Assembly: GCA_017623055.1 (NCBI GenBank)
Contig: JAGAPX010000012.1
Span: 1-64,000 of the forward strand
Origin: Phascolarctobacterium sp.
Lineage (GTDB): Bacteria; Bacillota; Negativicutes; Acidaminococcales; Acidaminococcaceae
Direction: 5' to 3'
DNA length: 64,000 nucleotides
Shown: positions 50,711 to 60,430 of the stretch, one piece after another
How the letters are laid out: every line of letters starts with the position of its first letter
Position numbering within the stretch: position 1 is the first letter of the stretch
Notes under the pieces: generated by a model
Told to the model about the DNA's origin: nothing
Database searches by the model: none
What the model saw: the letters and a program-made list of their open reading frames with translations, nothing else
Position numbers and translations under genes: made by a program

Positions 50711-52639
50711 TTAATTCAATTCATTCCCTTTTAGTACTCTCCAAGCAGATACTCGTTTAGTACTTCCAGACAACTCTTTAACTTGTTTGTTGCTATTACC
50801 TATCCCGTCAAACTTATTGTCTTTCACATACAAGTAATTATTTGCCACAATATTATTCTTATTATTAAACATATTAGGCATAATGGCAGTATACGTATCG
50901 CCAGGTTTACCCAAGACCTCTGCTAAGGTTCCTGGTAGCTGCATATGCGCACCTACTTGATTGTTTCTAAACCAACTTTTTTGAACACCTTTACCGTAAA
51001 AAATACATGGTACTGCTGAAAGCTCCTGCCTTGTGGCTGCTTTTGCAAAAGAGAATCTTTCTGCATGATCACCAACCATAGTAAATAAAGTATCTGGTTT
51101 AATAGTTTCTACTTGCCGGATGAAATCACACATCGTTTTATCAGCATACCAAATGTGCCCCAGATGGTTAAGAATTTTTTCATCATTGATAATGCTATCT
51201 GGTAAACCATTCTTTACTTTCTCTTTCTTAAACCCTTTACTCTCCACATCTAATGTAAAAGGTGGATGGTTACTCATTGTAAGCACAAAATGAAAAGCTT
51301 TTTCTTCTTTGTATTGTTCGATATGTTTTCTTACTGCAGTAAAGAGATACTCATCTGCTGCTCCCCATACATTACCCTCACTATAAGGATACGAATCAGC
51401 AGCACGAAAATGGTCAAAACTCTGTGCTTTAGTGAATTTTTCTACATCCTGCCAGCTACTAAAGCCACCATACCAAAAATAGGTCTTATAACCTAAATTC
51501 TTCATAATAGTGCCTATGCCACCACTATATTTTTCACGATAACTTGTAGGTTGGTAATTTTCATGTAAAAAAAGGTTATCAAGTCCTGTAAGCAAAGCAT
51601 TTGTTGCCATAACAGTTTCACTTCCCTGAGATAAAAAGTTAAAAGTATAGGCAACTTTATCAGTATTCAAAAGCTTTTTACATTCATCAACTAATCCTAT
51701 GTCTTTATATTCATCTAAGAAGGGCCACGCTGCATAGTTCTCGCCTAAAATTAAAATTACATTTTGCGGCTGTACAGAAAGCATTTGCCTATCTACAGTT
51801 CTTTTCAAAGCTTCATCAATAGTTTTGGCTCTTCTATTACCACCTAAAACATCAATACTTTTTTCTAAATCTTGTTTTGTAAAGCTAATCTTGTGAGCTT
51901 TGTTGATTCTTTTGTAAGCAAACCATACCCTGTACATGGCCTGCCCATCATCCAAAATTGCTTCATTCAAAATATGAGCACTCAAGCGACCAGCGTTTTC
52001 CCAGTGGATACCAGTTCTATAACTGTACCCGCCACCAAATCTCACCAATACACAAAAAAACGGTAAAAAACACAATAAAAATATACTTGCCCTAAGTATT
52101 TCTTTAGAATTCTTCACCTTGTATTGCCAATACTCAATTGCTAATATGCGATTAAGTATTTTACACAAACCTACAGTAATAACCAAAACAGCAATTAACG
52201 CAGGATAAAAATTATATTCGTTGACAACGGTCTGGTAGATTGCCCAAACATCGTCATGTAATACATTTAATAAAGTTGAATTAAATGTTGAATTATATAA
52301 TTTGTAATATGGAACACGAGTAAATACACCAAAGGTTAGTATAAAAATAGAAAAGTAAGCAAAGCTTTTGCTTATTACCCTTGCAGGCCATTTCCCAATT
52401 AATATTTGTGGTAATGCAGAAAACACAAACCCAATTAATGCCAGTAAGCCTGCTGTTTTTAAACTTAATCTAAATCCTAACCATAAACAGTTAACTATCT
52501 CTTGCCAGTTAATAGCAACTAATTGTTCAGAAAAAACATATAAAAAAATAATTCTATATAAATTTATCAACACTATTAGAAACATAAATATCTTTATGCT
52601 CTGTTGTAAATTTACTAAGAATTTATCGAATCTATCCAA
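50711..52639 (-). CDS. LTA-synthase-like sulfatase-family phosphotransferase, TTG start
   Basis: A 642-aa membrane protein. About five membrane segments fill residues 1-215; the extracytoplasmic catalytic domain runs from about 290 to 600. ILGENYAAW supplies a metal Glu, SQGSETVMATNALLTG the probable Thr nucleophile, and MVGDHAERFS the late metal Asp/His. Such enzymes move phosphoglycerol or phosphoethanolamine to glycans or lipids. The start codon appears to be TTG (52637-52639) with GGAG nine bases upstream. In a diderm LPS cluster, core or O-antigen decoration is more likely than lipoteichoic acid. Confidence 0.87.
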   Translation of the reverse strand: MDRFDKFLVNLQQSIKIFMFLIVLINLYRIIFLYVFSEQLVAINWQEIVNCLWLGFRLSLKTAGLLALIGFVFSALPQILIGKWPARVISKSFAYFSIFILTFGVFTRVPYYKLYNSTFNSTLLNVLHDDVWAIYQTVVNEYNFYPALIAVLVITVGLCKILNRILAIEYWQYKVKNSKEILRASIFLLCFLPFFCVLVRFGGGYSYRTGIHWENAGRLSAHILNEAILDDGQAMYRVWFAYKRINKAHKISFTKQDLEKSIDVLGGNRRAKTIDEALKRTVDRQMLSVQPQNVILILGENYAAWPFLDEYKDIGLVDECKKLLNTDKVAYTFNFLSQGSETVMATNALLTGLDNLFLHENYQPTSYREKYSGGIGTIMKNLGYKTYFWYGGFSSWQDVEKFTKAQSFDHFRAADSYPYSEGNVWGAADEYLFTAVRKHIEQYKEEKAFHFVLTMSNHPPFTLDVESKGFKKEKVKNGLPDSIINDEKILNHLGHIWYADKTMCDFIRQVETIKPDTLFTMVGDHAERFSFAKAATRQELSAVPCIFYGKGVQKSWFRNNQVGAHMQLPGTLAEVLGKPGDTYTAIMPNMFNNKNNIVANNYLYVKDNKFDGIGNSNKQVKELSGSTKRVSAWRVLKGNELN

Positions 52640-52642
52640 TTC

Positions 52643-53287
52643 CTACTTCTCCAACTTAGTCAAAAACTCTCGTAAATCCCTAAAGCCTTCGTGATTTAAA
52701 TCAAAGGCTCCTTTCGTCGCCGCCTCGCCCAATCGTAAACCAACAAACTTTTCTGTACCGGCAAAGTACCCATACAAAAAGTTCCTGCTATAATTTACGA
52801 TACGATTCTTTTGCCCGCGACTATTATTCACACTAAAAATATACTCGTGGGCAATGTTATGCAGATTATAAAAATAACAGCATTCAGAAGTTTCCTGCTT
52901 TAACGCAGGCACAAGTAAGTCTTCCATAAAACCTGGAGACCAGTTCCCAGCAGCACTTTTCTTAGGGAATAGGTACAAGTCGTAATCAAAATCCACCAAA
53001 AAGCTATGTCGCTTCACACTATATAAAAAGTGTTCCGTTTCTAAACGCTTTATTCCAGCGTCTGCAATGAGCAGAACCTTTCCAATATCAGAAAAATCCT
53101 CTGCTTTTTCCAACCCTTGCAAGTATTGGAGCAAATTATCCAAACATTGCAGATTAATAATGCGCACGTTAGGTATTGCTACACCCTCAGTACGCAAGTA
53201 TTTTATATAAACATCTACGAAAGCCGCTATATCCAAGCGCTCGCATAAAACTAAAATCTGTTTGGGTACTGCTTTTAAGGCAGTCAT
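52643..53287 (-). CDS. Uncharacterised protein in the LPS cluster, possibly TOPRIM-like (DUF3226-like)
   Basis: A 214-aa cytosolic-looking protein with no signal peptide. KVLLIADAGIKR resembles the metal-binding Asp strand of TOPRIM-like folds. A later LFPKKSAAGNWSPGFMEDLLVPAL with a FDLNHEGFRDLREFLTKL end recalls the DUF3226 pattern. It overlaps the upstream heptosyltransferase gene by 4 nt (ATGA) and stops 3 bp before the LTA-synthase-like gene, so it is translationally coupled within the operon. Function in LPS synthesis is unknown. Confidence 0.5.
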   Translation of the reverse strand: MTALKAVPKQILVLCERLDIAAFVDVYIKYLRTEGVAIPNVRIINLQCLDNLLQYLQGLEKAEDFSDIGKVLLIADAGIKRLETEHFLYSVKRHSFLVDFDYDLYLFPKKSAAGNWSPGFMEDLLVPALKQETSECCYFYNLHNIAHEYIFSVNNSRGQKNRIVNYSRNFLYGYFAGTEKFVGLRLGEAATKGAFDLNHEGFRDLREFLTKLEK

Positions 53288-54327
53288 TCTCCTTCACCGC
53301 GAGAAGACAGTATCTTATCGGCTGCTTCTATAACTTGTTCCACTGTTAGACGGGTCATACACTGCATATCACTACATTTGTGCTTCATACCACCTGCACA
53401 ACCCATACAGGGAGGTACTGCAGTAACAACAATAGCATTCTTGGTATATGGTCCATAAAGTTTAACTAGGCTTGGACCATACAAAGCCACAACAGGAACG
53501 TCTTGGCTGATTGCAACATGCATAGGTCCGCTATCGTTAGTAATAAGCAAATCACAGCGCTTTAAAGCGGCAGCTAAAGCACCTATATTAAAAGCACCAG
53601 TAGCTACAATGGGAGTAGTGTGCATAGCGGCAACTGCTTCATTAACAAATTCTTCGTCCATCGTTCCACCAAAAAATACAGGTTTGTACCCTTTAGCAGT
53701 CATTGCATCTGCTACTTGAGCAAATCTTTCCGGAGCCCAACGCTTAGTAGGAATAGCACTACCAATATTAAACCCTATCAACTTATCTGTAGCAAAAACG
53801 CCATTGTCACGCCAAAACTGCTCAGCACTAATTTTGCTTTCTTCGCTAATGAATACTTCCAAGCCCTTGTGATTCAGTTCTTTAATGCCTAACTCGTGCA
53901 GTACATCTAAATACATATCTGCAGCATGGATAGTTCTATCCAATTGAATAAAAATATCCCAAAATGGTCTAAATACAGTATGCGCAGTACCAACACGCCA
54001 CTTTGTTTTAGTCATAGCACAAATGAAAGAACAACGTTCGTTAGGATGAAGATTGATTACTACATCAAAATCCATCTTACTTAATCTGCGAGCGCACGCC
54101 ATTAAAGCAAGAATACTATTATCCCTACCCAGTTTATCAATAGTAATTACTTCATCCAAATTAGGATTGTGTAATACAACATCTTTTAACTTTTCATCCA
54201 CTAAATAGGTAATGTGCGCATCAGGAGCAGCTTTTCGCAAGGCATGTATAAAAGGTGTTGTTAATACCAAATCTCCTAAATGCATTAAAAACGTTACCAG
54301 TATTTTCTTGCCATTAAGATCTATCAT
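53284..54327 (-). CDS. waaF: LPS heptosyltransferase II-like, family 9
   Basis: A 347-aa GT-B enzyme with GKKILVTFLMHLGDLVLTTPFIHALRKAAP at the N-terminus and LLITNDSGPMHVAISQDVPVVALYGPS in the donor domain. A C-terminal Cys group (CMGCAGGMKHKCSDMQC) is present. The start at 54327 is set by GGAG six to seven bases upstream and overlaps the preceding waaC-like gene by 14 nt. Expected to add the second heptose to the inner core. The I/II assignment rests on order only. Confidence 0.9.
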   Translation of the reverse strand: MIDLNGKKILVTFLMHLGDLVLTTPFIHALRKAAPDAHITYLVDEKLKDVVLHNPNLDEVITIDKLGRDNSILALMACARRLSKMDFDVVINLHPNERCSFICAMTKTKWRVGTAHTVFRPFWDIFIQLDRTIHAADMYLDVLHELGIKELNHKGLEVFISEESKISAEQFWRDNGVFATDKLIGFNIGSAIPTKRWAPERFAQVADAMTAKGYKPVFFGGTMDEEFVNEAVAAMHTTPIVATGAFNIGALAAALKRCDLLITNDSGPMHVAISQDVPVVALYGPSLVKLYGPYTKNAIVVTAVPPCMGCAGGMKHKCSDMQCMTRLTVEQVIEAADKILSSRGEGE

Positions 54328-55357
54328 CATTTTCTCCAAGTTTATCTTTATAAACTTCATAAACCATTTCTGGAGTTATATCGTGCATGCAATGCCAATC
54401 GTCGCATGCTTTTTTCAAACAACCTGCACATTTGGCCGGAGTGATCATTACTGTGGAATTATTGCTACCGTAAGGACCAGTTCTATCAGCTTTAGTTGGT
54501 CCGTACATTGCTATCAAAGGCTTTTTCAACGCCGCAGCAAAGTGAAGCGGTCCAGTATCAGCACTAATATAGAACTTACAATCTTTTATAAGAGCAGCAA
54601 GCTCACGCAAAGTAGTTTGACCAGTCATATCCACAACTTGTTCCAACCCACTTAACTCTTTAACTTTAGCACCCTTAGGCGCATCATCAGGTCCGCCTGC
54701 AAGTACAACGTGCATACCGTCTGCAACGATTTTCTTCGCCAGCTCAGCGTAATGTTCTACAGGCCATTCCTTGGTTTTCCAGCGTGCACCGGGAACAAAG
54801 ACAACATAATCTCCTTTGACACCTTTAGCCGCCAGTTTTTCTTTTACAGCTTCGCTTTCCTTGGTTAAATCCGGCATGGGAAATTCTAATTCCTCTACCT
54901 TTGCACCAAGGTGACGAGCAACGTCTAAATAACGCTCAATTACATGGTCCTTGCTGTGACTACCACCAATTGCCTTGCTCACGAAGCCACTGCCTTCACG
55001 CATTTCGCAATAACCAATACGATTACCACAACCGCTTATGGCAGCCATTACTGCGCTCTTGAACAAGCCCTGCATATCGATTACCAAATCAAAATGCTTG
55101 CTGTGGAGCATATCACGCATTTCTTTAAAATATTTTATTTTATCGCCCAAGCTCATCTTATTGAACTTAACTTTATCAAAATACAAGACTTCGTCAATTA
55201 CAGGCGGGTCAGGTACGAAGCCTGCAAATTGGGGATGCACCAGCCAACTAATCTTGGCATTGGGGTACAGTTTGCGCAGTTCCGCCGCAAAAGGCAAAGT
55301 ATGAAGAACGTCCCCTAAGGAGCTCATTTTGATAAGTAAAATATTTTTGTAGTCCAT
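54314..55357 (-). CDS. waaC: LPS heptosyltransferase I-like, family 9
   Basis: A 347-aa GT-B enzyme: NILLIKMSSLGDVLHTLPFAAELRKLYP and ISADTGPLHFAAALKKPLIAMYGPT are diagnostic. A C-terminal CAGCLKKACDDWHC group is present. The start at 55357 has AAGG eight bases upstream. It follows gmhB by 4 bp and overlaps the next heptosyltransferase gene. Expected to transfer the first L,D-heptose to Kdo. Confidence 0.92.
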   Translation of the reverse strand: MDYKNILLIKMSSLGDVLHTLPFAAELRKLYPNAKISWLVHPQFAGFVPDPPVIDEVLYFDKVKFNKMSLGDKIKYFKEMRDMLHSKHFDLVIDMQGLFKSAVMAAISGCGNRIGYCEMREGSGFVSKAIGGSHSKDHVIERYLDVARHLGAKVEELEFPMPDLTKESEAVKEKLAAKGVKGDYVVFVPGARWKTKEWPVEHYAELAKKIVADGMHVVLAGGPDDAPKGAKVKELSGLEQVVDMTGQTTLRELAALIKDCKFYISADTGPLHFAAALKKPLIAMYGPTKADRTGPYGSNNSTVMITPAKCAGCLKKACDDWHCMHDITPEMVYEVYKDKLGENDDRS

Positions 55358-55361
55358 GTAA

Positions 55362-55865
55362 TTAACCTTCAACTATATTTTTAACAAATTCTAACAGGCT
55401 ACCGCCTTGGAATAAATATCCTTTAATATCAGCAGCTTCTGCTGCTTCCACATCACGTTTACTATCGCCAATAAGGAAGCAAGCTTCTTTGTCCAAGTCG
55501 TTTTCTGCAAAAGCCTCTAGAATCATACCCGGTTTAGGCTTACGGCAATCGCAATCAATGGCGTATTCCGTAATCTTGCCTTCTTTATGGTGAGGACAAT
55601 AATAGAACGTCTCCACCTTCGCACCACATTTCTCCAATTCAGAAGCCATATATGCGTGAAGCTTGTTCATATCTTCAATGGTGTAGTAACCACGGGCAAC
55701 ACCGCTTTGGTTGGTAACAACGAAAATTTTGTAGCCTAATTTAGATAAATAAGCCAAAGCTTCGCGTGCACCATCCACCCACACCAAATCTTCAATTCTG
55801 TATAAGTAGTCCACGTCAACGTTAAGCACGCCGTCGCGGTCAAAGAACACTGCCTTATCTTTCAT
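55362..55865 (-). CDS. gmhB: D-glycero-beta-D-manno-heptose 1,7-bisphosphate 7-phosphatase
   Basis: A 167-aa HAD phosphatase. FFDRDGVLN (DxDxV nucleophile region), VVTNQSGVARGYY and GDSKRDVEAA are the HAD motifs. The zinc loop YYCPHHKEGK...CDCRKPKPGM is typical of GmhB. It overlaps hldD by 11 nt. It removes the 7-phosphate in ADP-heptose synthesis. Confidence 0.95.
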   Translation of the reverse strand: MKDKAVFFDRDGVLNVDVDYLYRIEDLVWVDGAREALAYLSKLGYKIFVVTNQSGVARGYYTIEDMNKLHAYMASELEKCGAKVETFYYCPHHKEGKITEYAIDCDCRKPKPGMILEAFAENDLDKEACFLIGDSKRDVEAAEAADIKGYLFQGGSLLEFVKNIVEG

Positions 55866-56829
55866 AAACGTAGTAACCGCCAGTTTTATCTAAGAGTTCG
55901 CAGTATTCAGCGATTGCATCTTCAATGGGAGTAAAGCCACCATCGTAGCCTGCTGCCAAAAGATTAGCAGTATCTGCTTGGGTAAAGCTTTGATATTTGC
56001 CTTTCAGCACTTCCGGGAAGGGAACATATTCCAGTTCGCCACTACCAAAATGCTTCAGCACGCCTTTAGCGAGAGTATTGAATTGGTGAGCATGACCAGT
56101 ACCACAGTTAAAGATACCACTGATTTCTGGATGATCCCAGAAGTAGAAATTAACTTTTACAACGTCTTTAACGTAGATAAAGTCACGGGTATGTTCGCCA
56201 GGACCATAGCCATCATATTCGCCAAAGAGTCTTACTTTATGTTCTGCTTTCCATTGGTTATACATTTGGTAAATCATGGAAGCCATTTTGCCTTTGTGAT
56301 TTTCTTGAGGGCCATATACGTTGAAGTAACGCAAGCCCACTACTTGGCTTTGTGCTTGGGGAAGCAAGCGACGCAGGTAGTTATCAAAGAACAATTTAGA
56401 GAATGCATACACGTTCAACGCTTCTTCGCAGGAAGGCTCTTCACGGAAGCCATGCAAGCCACTACCATAGGTAGAAGCAGAAGATGCGTAAAGCATTTGA
56501 ATCTTTCTATCCAAGCAGAAGTGGAGTACGTTTTTAGTGTACTCGAAGTTGTTCTCCATCATATATTTGCCGTTATATTCCATAGTGTCGGAGCATGCAC
56601 CCTCGTGGAAAATAACATCAATTTTTTCGTGGTTAAATTTGCCTGCAGCCAAAGCTTCGCTAAAGGCATACTTGTCCATATAATCTTTAACTTTCAAGCC
56701 TTGGATATTTTTGAACTTAACCATATTGGTTAAATTATCTACTACCAAAATGTCATCGTGACCGCGTTCATTTAAACCTTTAACAATGTTACTGCCAATA
56801 AAGCCAGCGCCACCGGTAACAATAATCAT
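55855..56829 (-). CDS. hldD: ADP-L-glycero-D-manno-heptose 6-epimerase
   Basis: A 324-aa extended short-chain dehydrogenase: GGAGFIGSNIVKGLNERG at the N-terminus, SSASTYG and the YAFSK catalytic Tyr/Lys, then GLRYFNVYGPQE. It makes the L,D-heptose form used by heptosyltransferases. It overlaps hldE by 4 nt (ATGA) and gmhB by 11 nt. Confidence 0.96.
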   Translation of the reverse strand: MIIVTGGAGFIGSNIVKGLNERGHDDILVVDNLTNMVKFKNIQGLKVKDYMDKYAFSEALAAGKFNHEKIDVIFHEGACSDTMEYNGKYMMENNFEYTKNVLHFCLDRKIQMLYASSASTYGSGLHGFREEPSCEEALNVYAFSKLFFDNYLRRLLPQAQSQVVGLRYFNVYGPQENHKGKMASMIYQMYNQWKAEHKVRLFGEYDGYGPGEHTRDFIYVKDVVKVNFYFWDHPEISGIFNCGTGHAHQFNTLAKGVLKHFGSGELEYVPFPEVLKGKYQSFTQADTANLLAAGYDGGFTPIEDAIAEYCELLDKTGGYYVYER

Positions 56830-58316
56830 ATCTTGCCCTCCTTAACCATTTGCGCAATCTTCTCAACTACGCCAGTAGTGGAATAACCATCTTCAAATTC
56901 TATAATTTGTACTTCGCCTGCATATTCACGACCAGCAACCTCTTCAGGCTTGTAGTCGCCACCTTTAACTAAGATATCAGGACGAATTTTTTCAATCAGT
57001 TCAGTGGGAGTATCTTGGTCAAAGAGCACCACAGCATCCACGCAGTTAAGTGCCGCGAGAACGCGTGCTCTGTCCAGCTCGTGTACGAGGGGACGGGTTT
57101 CACCCTTTAATCTACGCACGGAAGCATCAGTATTCAAACCTACGATTAAGTGCTTGCCAAGGTTCTTCGCTTTTTCCAAGTAAGTTACATGACCTACGTG
57201 AAGAATATCGAAGCAGCCATTAGTAAAGACAATCTTTTCACCACAAGCTTTCCAAGTGTTTGCTAAGGAAGCAATTTCTTCCCAGCTTAAGGTGCGGTAG
57301 CTCTTGCCTTGTTTGCGTTCTTCCGTCAGCAAATCCTTCAAAAGCTCGTCACGATGTACAGGGTAAGTACCTGCTTTCGCGACTACAATGCCAGCGGCAC
57401 GGTTTGCCATAAACACAGCATCACTCAAATCAAGCTTGCCTGCTGCACCAGCCAGTAAAGTTGCAGCAACAGTGTCACCTGCACCAGAAACATCAAATAC
57501 TTCCATTGCAGTAGCAGGATTGTGGATGATTTCTGTATCATTAACCAAGGTCATACCCTTTTCACTACGAGTAACAACCACATTCTTAATGCCAAACTTT
57601 TCTTTAGCAGCACGAGCCATCTCCACAACAACAGCGTCTTCATTTTCGCGTTGGCAACCTGCCGCTTCACACATTTCCTTTAAATTCGGAGTAATGAAGT
57701 CACAACCACTATACTTGGTCCAGTCTGAACCTTTAGGGTCAATCAAAACAGGGATACCGTAAGCATTGCCTTGTTTAATTACCCATTGGCAAAAGTTATC
57801 AGAACATACGCCTTTAGCATAGTCAGAAACGATAATACCATCCAAACCAGCTTCTAACAGTTTGGTAAGCCAGTTGCTCAAAGCTTCTGTTTCTTCAGGG
57901 TACAAGTCACCAGTTTCTTCGAAGTCAAGACGCAACATCTGTTGAGTGCCGCCAATAACACGCAGTTTGGTAATGGTCTTGCGTTTGTCACTCTTAACCA
58001 AGCCAGTATAGTCAATACCAGCTTCGTCCATCAAGCGTTCCAAAAGTACACGGTTATCATCATCACCAGTAACACCGCCCATAAATACCTTGCATTCCAA
58101 ATGAGCAAGATTGGCAGCTACGTTGGTAGCACCGCCTAAAACGGATTTTACTCTATTAATTTTAGTTACAGGTACAGGTGCTTCCGGAGAAATACGCTTT
58201 ACTTCACCGTGAAAGTACCTGTCAAGCATTACGTCGCCAATTACGGCAATCTTCAAATCTTTTATTTTCTCTGCCAAGAAGGCAGTCACAGCCAAACCGG
58301 ACAATTTATTCACCAT
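56826..58316 (-). CDS. hldE: Bifunctional heptose-7-phosphate kinase / heptose-1-phosphate adenylyltransferase
   Basis: A 496-aa fusion. The N-terminal PfkB-type kinase (to about residue 320) has DVMLDRYFHG, GGATNVAANLAHL and the catalytic DVSGAGDTVAAT. The C-terminal nucleotidyltransferase opens FTNGCFDILHVGH (HxGH). Both steps of ADP-heptose synthesis are thus in one chain, as in E. coli. The start at 58316 overlaps the gmhA stop by 11 nt; a longer frame to 58343 is also open. The ribosome site is weak, suggesting translational coupling. Confidence 0.95.
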   Translation of the reverse strand: MVNKLSGLAVTAFLAEKIKDLKIAVIGDVMLDRYFHGEVKRISPEAPVPVTKINRVKSVLGGATNVAANLAHLECKVFMGGVTGDDDNRVLLERLMDEAGIDYTGLVKSDKRKTITKLRVIGGTQQMLRLDFEETGDLYPEETEALSNWLTKLLEAGLDGIIVSDYAKGVCSDNFCQWVIKQGNAYGIPVLIDPKGSDWTKYSGCDFITPNLKEMCEAAGCQRENEDAVVVEMARAAKEKFGIKNVVVTRSEKGMTLVNDTEIIHNPATAMEVFDVSGAGDTVAATLLAGAAGKLDLSDAVFMANRAAGIVVAKAGTYPVHRDELLKDLLTEERKQGKSYRTLSWEEIASLANTWKACGEKIVFTNGCFDILHVGHVTYLEKAKNLGKHLIVGLNTDASVRRLKGETRPLVHELDRARVLAALNCVDAVVLFDQDTPTELIEKIRPDILVKGGDYKPEEVAGREYAGEVQIIEFEDGYSTTGVVEKIAQMVKEGKI

Positions 58317-58869
58317 CCACAAGTTCACATAAAATGTGACCAATTAAAATATGCATCTCTTGAGCACGAGCAGTAACCTTAGCAGGAATAGCGATACATT
58401 CATCGCAAAGTTCTGCCAGCTTAGCGCCATTAGCTGCAGTCATACCTACACAGTACATTCCCTTAGCTTTTGCCAATTCAACAGCAGCAAGCACGTTGGG
58501 GCTAGTTCCACTGGTAGAAATCCCTACAAGCACATCGCCTTCGTTACCCAAAGCTTCCACTTGACGCACAAACACCTTGTCAAACCCATAGTCATTGCCT
58601 ACAGCGGTCAAGATGGAAGTATCAACAGTAAGTGCGATAGCAGGCAACCCTTGACGTTCCTTTTGGAAACGCCCTACGAATTCTGCAGCTAAATGCTGGC
58701 TATCTGCTGCACTGCCACCATTACCACAAAACAAAACCTTCTTGCCATTTGCCAAAGCAGCTTTAATAGCAGTAGCAACACGCTCAACTTGTTCTAAAAT
58801 GTCGCTTTGCATTACAGCATTGGCTACAGCCAAATGCTCTTCAAAACGTTCTTGAATAATTTTTTGCAT
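58306..58869 (-). CDS. gmhA: Sedoheptulose 7-phosphate isomerase
   Basis: A 187-aa SIS-domain protein: LFCGNGGSAADSQHLAAEFVGRF and GISTSGTSPNVLAAVELAKAKG are diagnostic of GmhA. The C-terminal HILIGHILCELV carries metal His residues. The start at 58869 has GAGG six bases upstream. It heads the heptose genes and lies 12 bp after the LptD-like gene. Confidence 0.96.
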   Translation of the reverse strand: MQKIIQERFEEHLAVANAVMQSDILEQVERVATAIKAALANGKKVLFCGNGGSAADSQHLAAEFVGRFQKERQGLPAIALTVDTSILTAVGNDYGFDKVFVRQVEALGNEGDVLVGISTSGTSPNVLAAVELAKAKGMYCVGMTAANGAKLAELCDECIAIPAKVTARAQEMHILIGHILCELVDGE

Positions 58870-58881
58870 AATATACCTCAA

Positions 58882-60357
58882 TTACAGATTGTAGAAGTAA
58901 TACACTATTCTGCGTGTACTATCGTTTTCTAATTGTTCTTGTTCATATTCAAAAGCTAACATCCAGCAACAGAACTTATGTTCCCAAGAATATTTCGTGG
59001 AATATTGTTGTCCTTTGCCAATATCATATCTATTAACGATAGTGAAAGTATTTTTATCATCCATTTTCCAACGCAGGCCATTACGAATTTCTTTTGCCAT
59101 ATCAGGTTGTCCAATATCAAACAAAGAACTTGTTTCATCTTCACGATGCCAGCCAATCCAAGTATCCCATTTAGAAGATAATTTTTGTGCCAGAGTTGCA
59201 GAATACACATCAGTTTGTTCAGTTTCCCCATTATAGCTTTCATGAACCCACTTTTTACCAACTCGCAAATTAAGAACGGTATTCTTAGAATTAAACAAAT
59301 AAATCGGGTCATGAGTTAAATACACAACATATTCCTTATGCCAACTATTTACACCAGTATCTTCATTTTTCCAAAAACCATATTCAAAGTAACCGGAATA
59401 ACTTAAAGGCAACCCATCAATAAAGCGATGCGGCTTATAAGTAAATCTCCATGTGTTTTGCTTTTTGTACCAATCATCGTCGTCTTCTTCCCAGCCATTT
59501 TTATAGGTAATGTCAAAATTACGCTCGTTATGCTTCAAAGAATACATTGGCTTATAACCAGCTTTTTTATATCTAATAAGTTCTGCATTAGCAGACGTCT
59601 TCTCACCCATTTGCCAATTGATGTCTAATTTTGCAAAAGTACCATTGTCACTGCCCGCATAACCAACTCGAGGCATAATGCTCATCTTACGAGCACCAAC
59701 TTCATTTACCCATATATCGCGAGAATATACGTGCTTGCCTCTTACAAATACTTTAACATCATGGGCAACCATTTTTTCCTGAGGATAAATTTCAAATGTT
59801 TTTGCTTTAATTGACAAGCAAGGAGGATGCTCTTTGGACGGACAACGAGACATATAACCACCTTCATCAACTACTAACTTATCAGACAGGATAGTTGCAT
59901 GCGGTGCATCAAACCATTCCTTTTCACTTTTGCCAGTAATTTCTTTAATTTCACCAGTCTTTGTATTGAAATTATAGTGAACCCATTTACCAGTCATTCT
60001 AGTTCCTGGTTCCACAATTGTGCCACCTTGGTCAAGCCACACATCACCAGTCTTCATGTTGCCATGAGCATGAGTAGTCAAAAGCTTTTCCGCACCTTGA
60101 GTAATAACAACATTACCACTTAAATGAAAGTCTCCACTTACACTATCATATTCTGCTTGGTCACCGGTCATTTTAATAGGCAAAGCTTTTCCCATATTTT
60201 CTTCACGAGCAGACTTCTTTACTACGCTCGCAGAATTTGCATCTTCATCATATACAGGTGTTGCGTAAATGCTTGCATCACTATTATCATCAAAGTTTGC
60301 ATATACAGGTACACACATACTAACAGCCAAGGCTGTAGCTAAAAACATCTTTCTCAT
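58882..60357 (-). CDS. LptD/OstA-like outer-membrane LPS-assembly protein, short form
   Basis: A 491-aa exported protein. A signal peptide (residues 1-20, ends PVYA) is followed by a low-complexity region and an OstA/LptA jellyroll (about 60-230: GDQAEYDSVSGDFHLSGNVVITQGAEKLLT). The rest is beta-barrel-like and ends in YYFYNL. Classical LptD is about 750-800 aa; this shorter form has only about 260 residues for the barrel. A CPSKEHPPC pair may form a disulfide. It is cotranscribed with gmhA. It could be a diderm-Firmicute LptD or an LptD-like barrel. Confidence 0.72.
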   Translation of the reverse strand: MRKMFLATALAVSMCVPVYANFDDNSDASIYATPVYDEDANSASVVKKSAREENMGKALPIKMTGDQAEYDSVSGDFHLSGNVVITQGAEKLLTTHAHGNMKTGDVWLDQGGTIVEPGTRMTGKWVHYNFNTKTGEIKEITGKSEKEWFDAPHATILSDKLVVDEGGYMSRCPSKEHPPCLSIKAKTFEIYPQEKMVAHDVKVFVRGKHVYSRDIWVNEVGARKMSIMPRVGYAGSDNGTFAKLDINWQMGEKTSANAELIRYKKAGYKPMYSLKHNERNFDITYKNGWEEDDDDWYKKQNTWRFTYKPHRFIDGLPLSYSGYFEYGFWKNEDTGVNSWHKEYVVYLTHDPIYLFNSKNTVLNLRVGKKWVHESYNGETEQTDVYSATLAQKLSSKWDTWIGWHREDETSSLFDIGQPDMAKEIRNGLRWKMDDKNTFTIVNRYDIGKGQQYSTKYSWEHKFCCWMLAFEYEQEQLENDSTRRIVYYFYNL

Positions 60358-60412
60358 GGCGAACTCCTTTATATAAAAATTATCTAAAAAAGCATACAGT
60401 CATCCACTCAAC

Positions 60413-60418
60413 ATTATA
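60413..60418 (-). promoter_or_regulatory. Extended -10 promoter of the LPS operon
   Basis: TGTTATAAT on the minus strand lies 56 bp before the LptD-like start and just downstream of a terminator stem. The -35 is poor. Confidence 0.5.
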
Positions 60419-60430
60419 ACACGAAAAACG

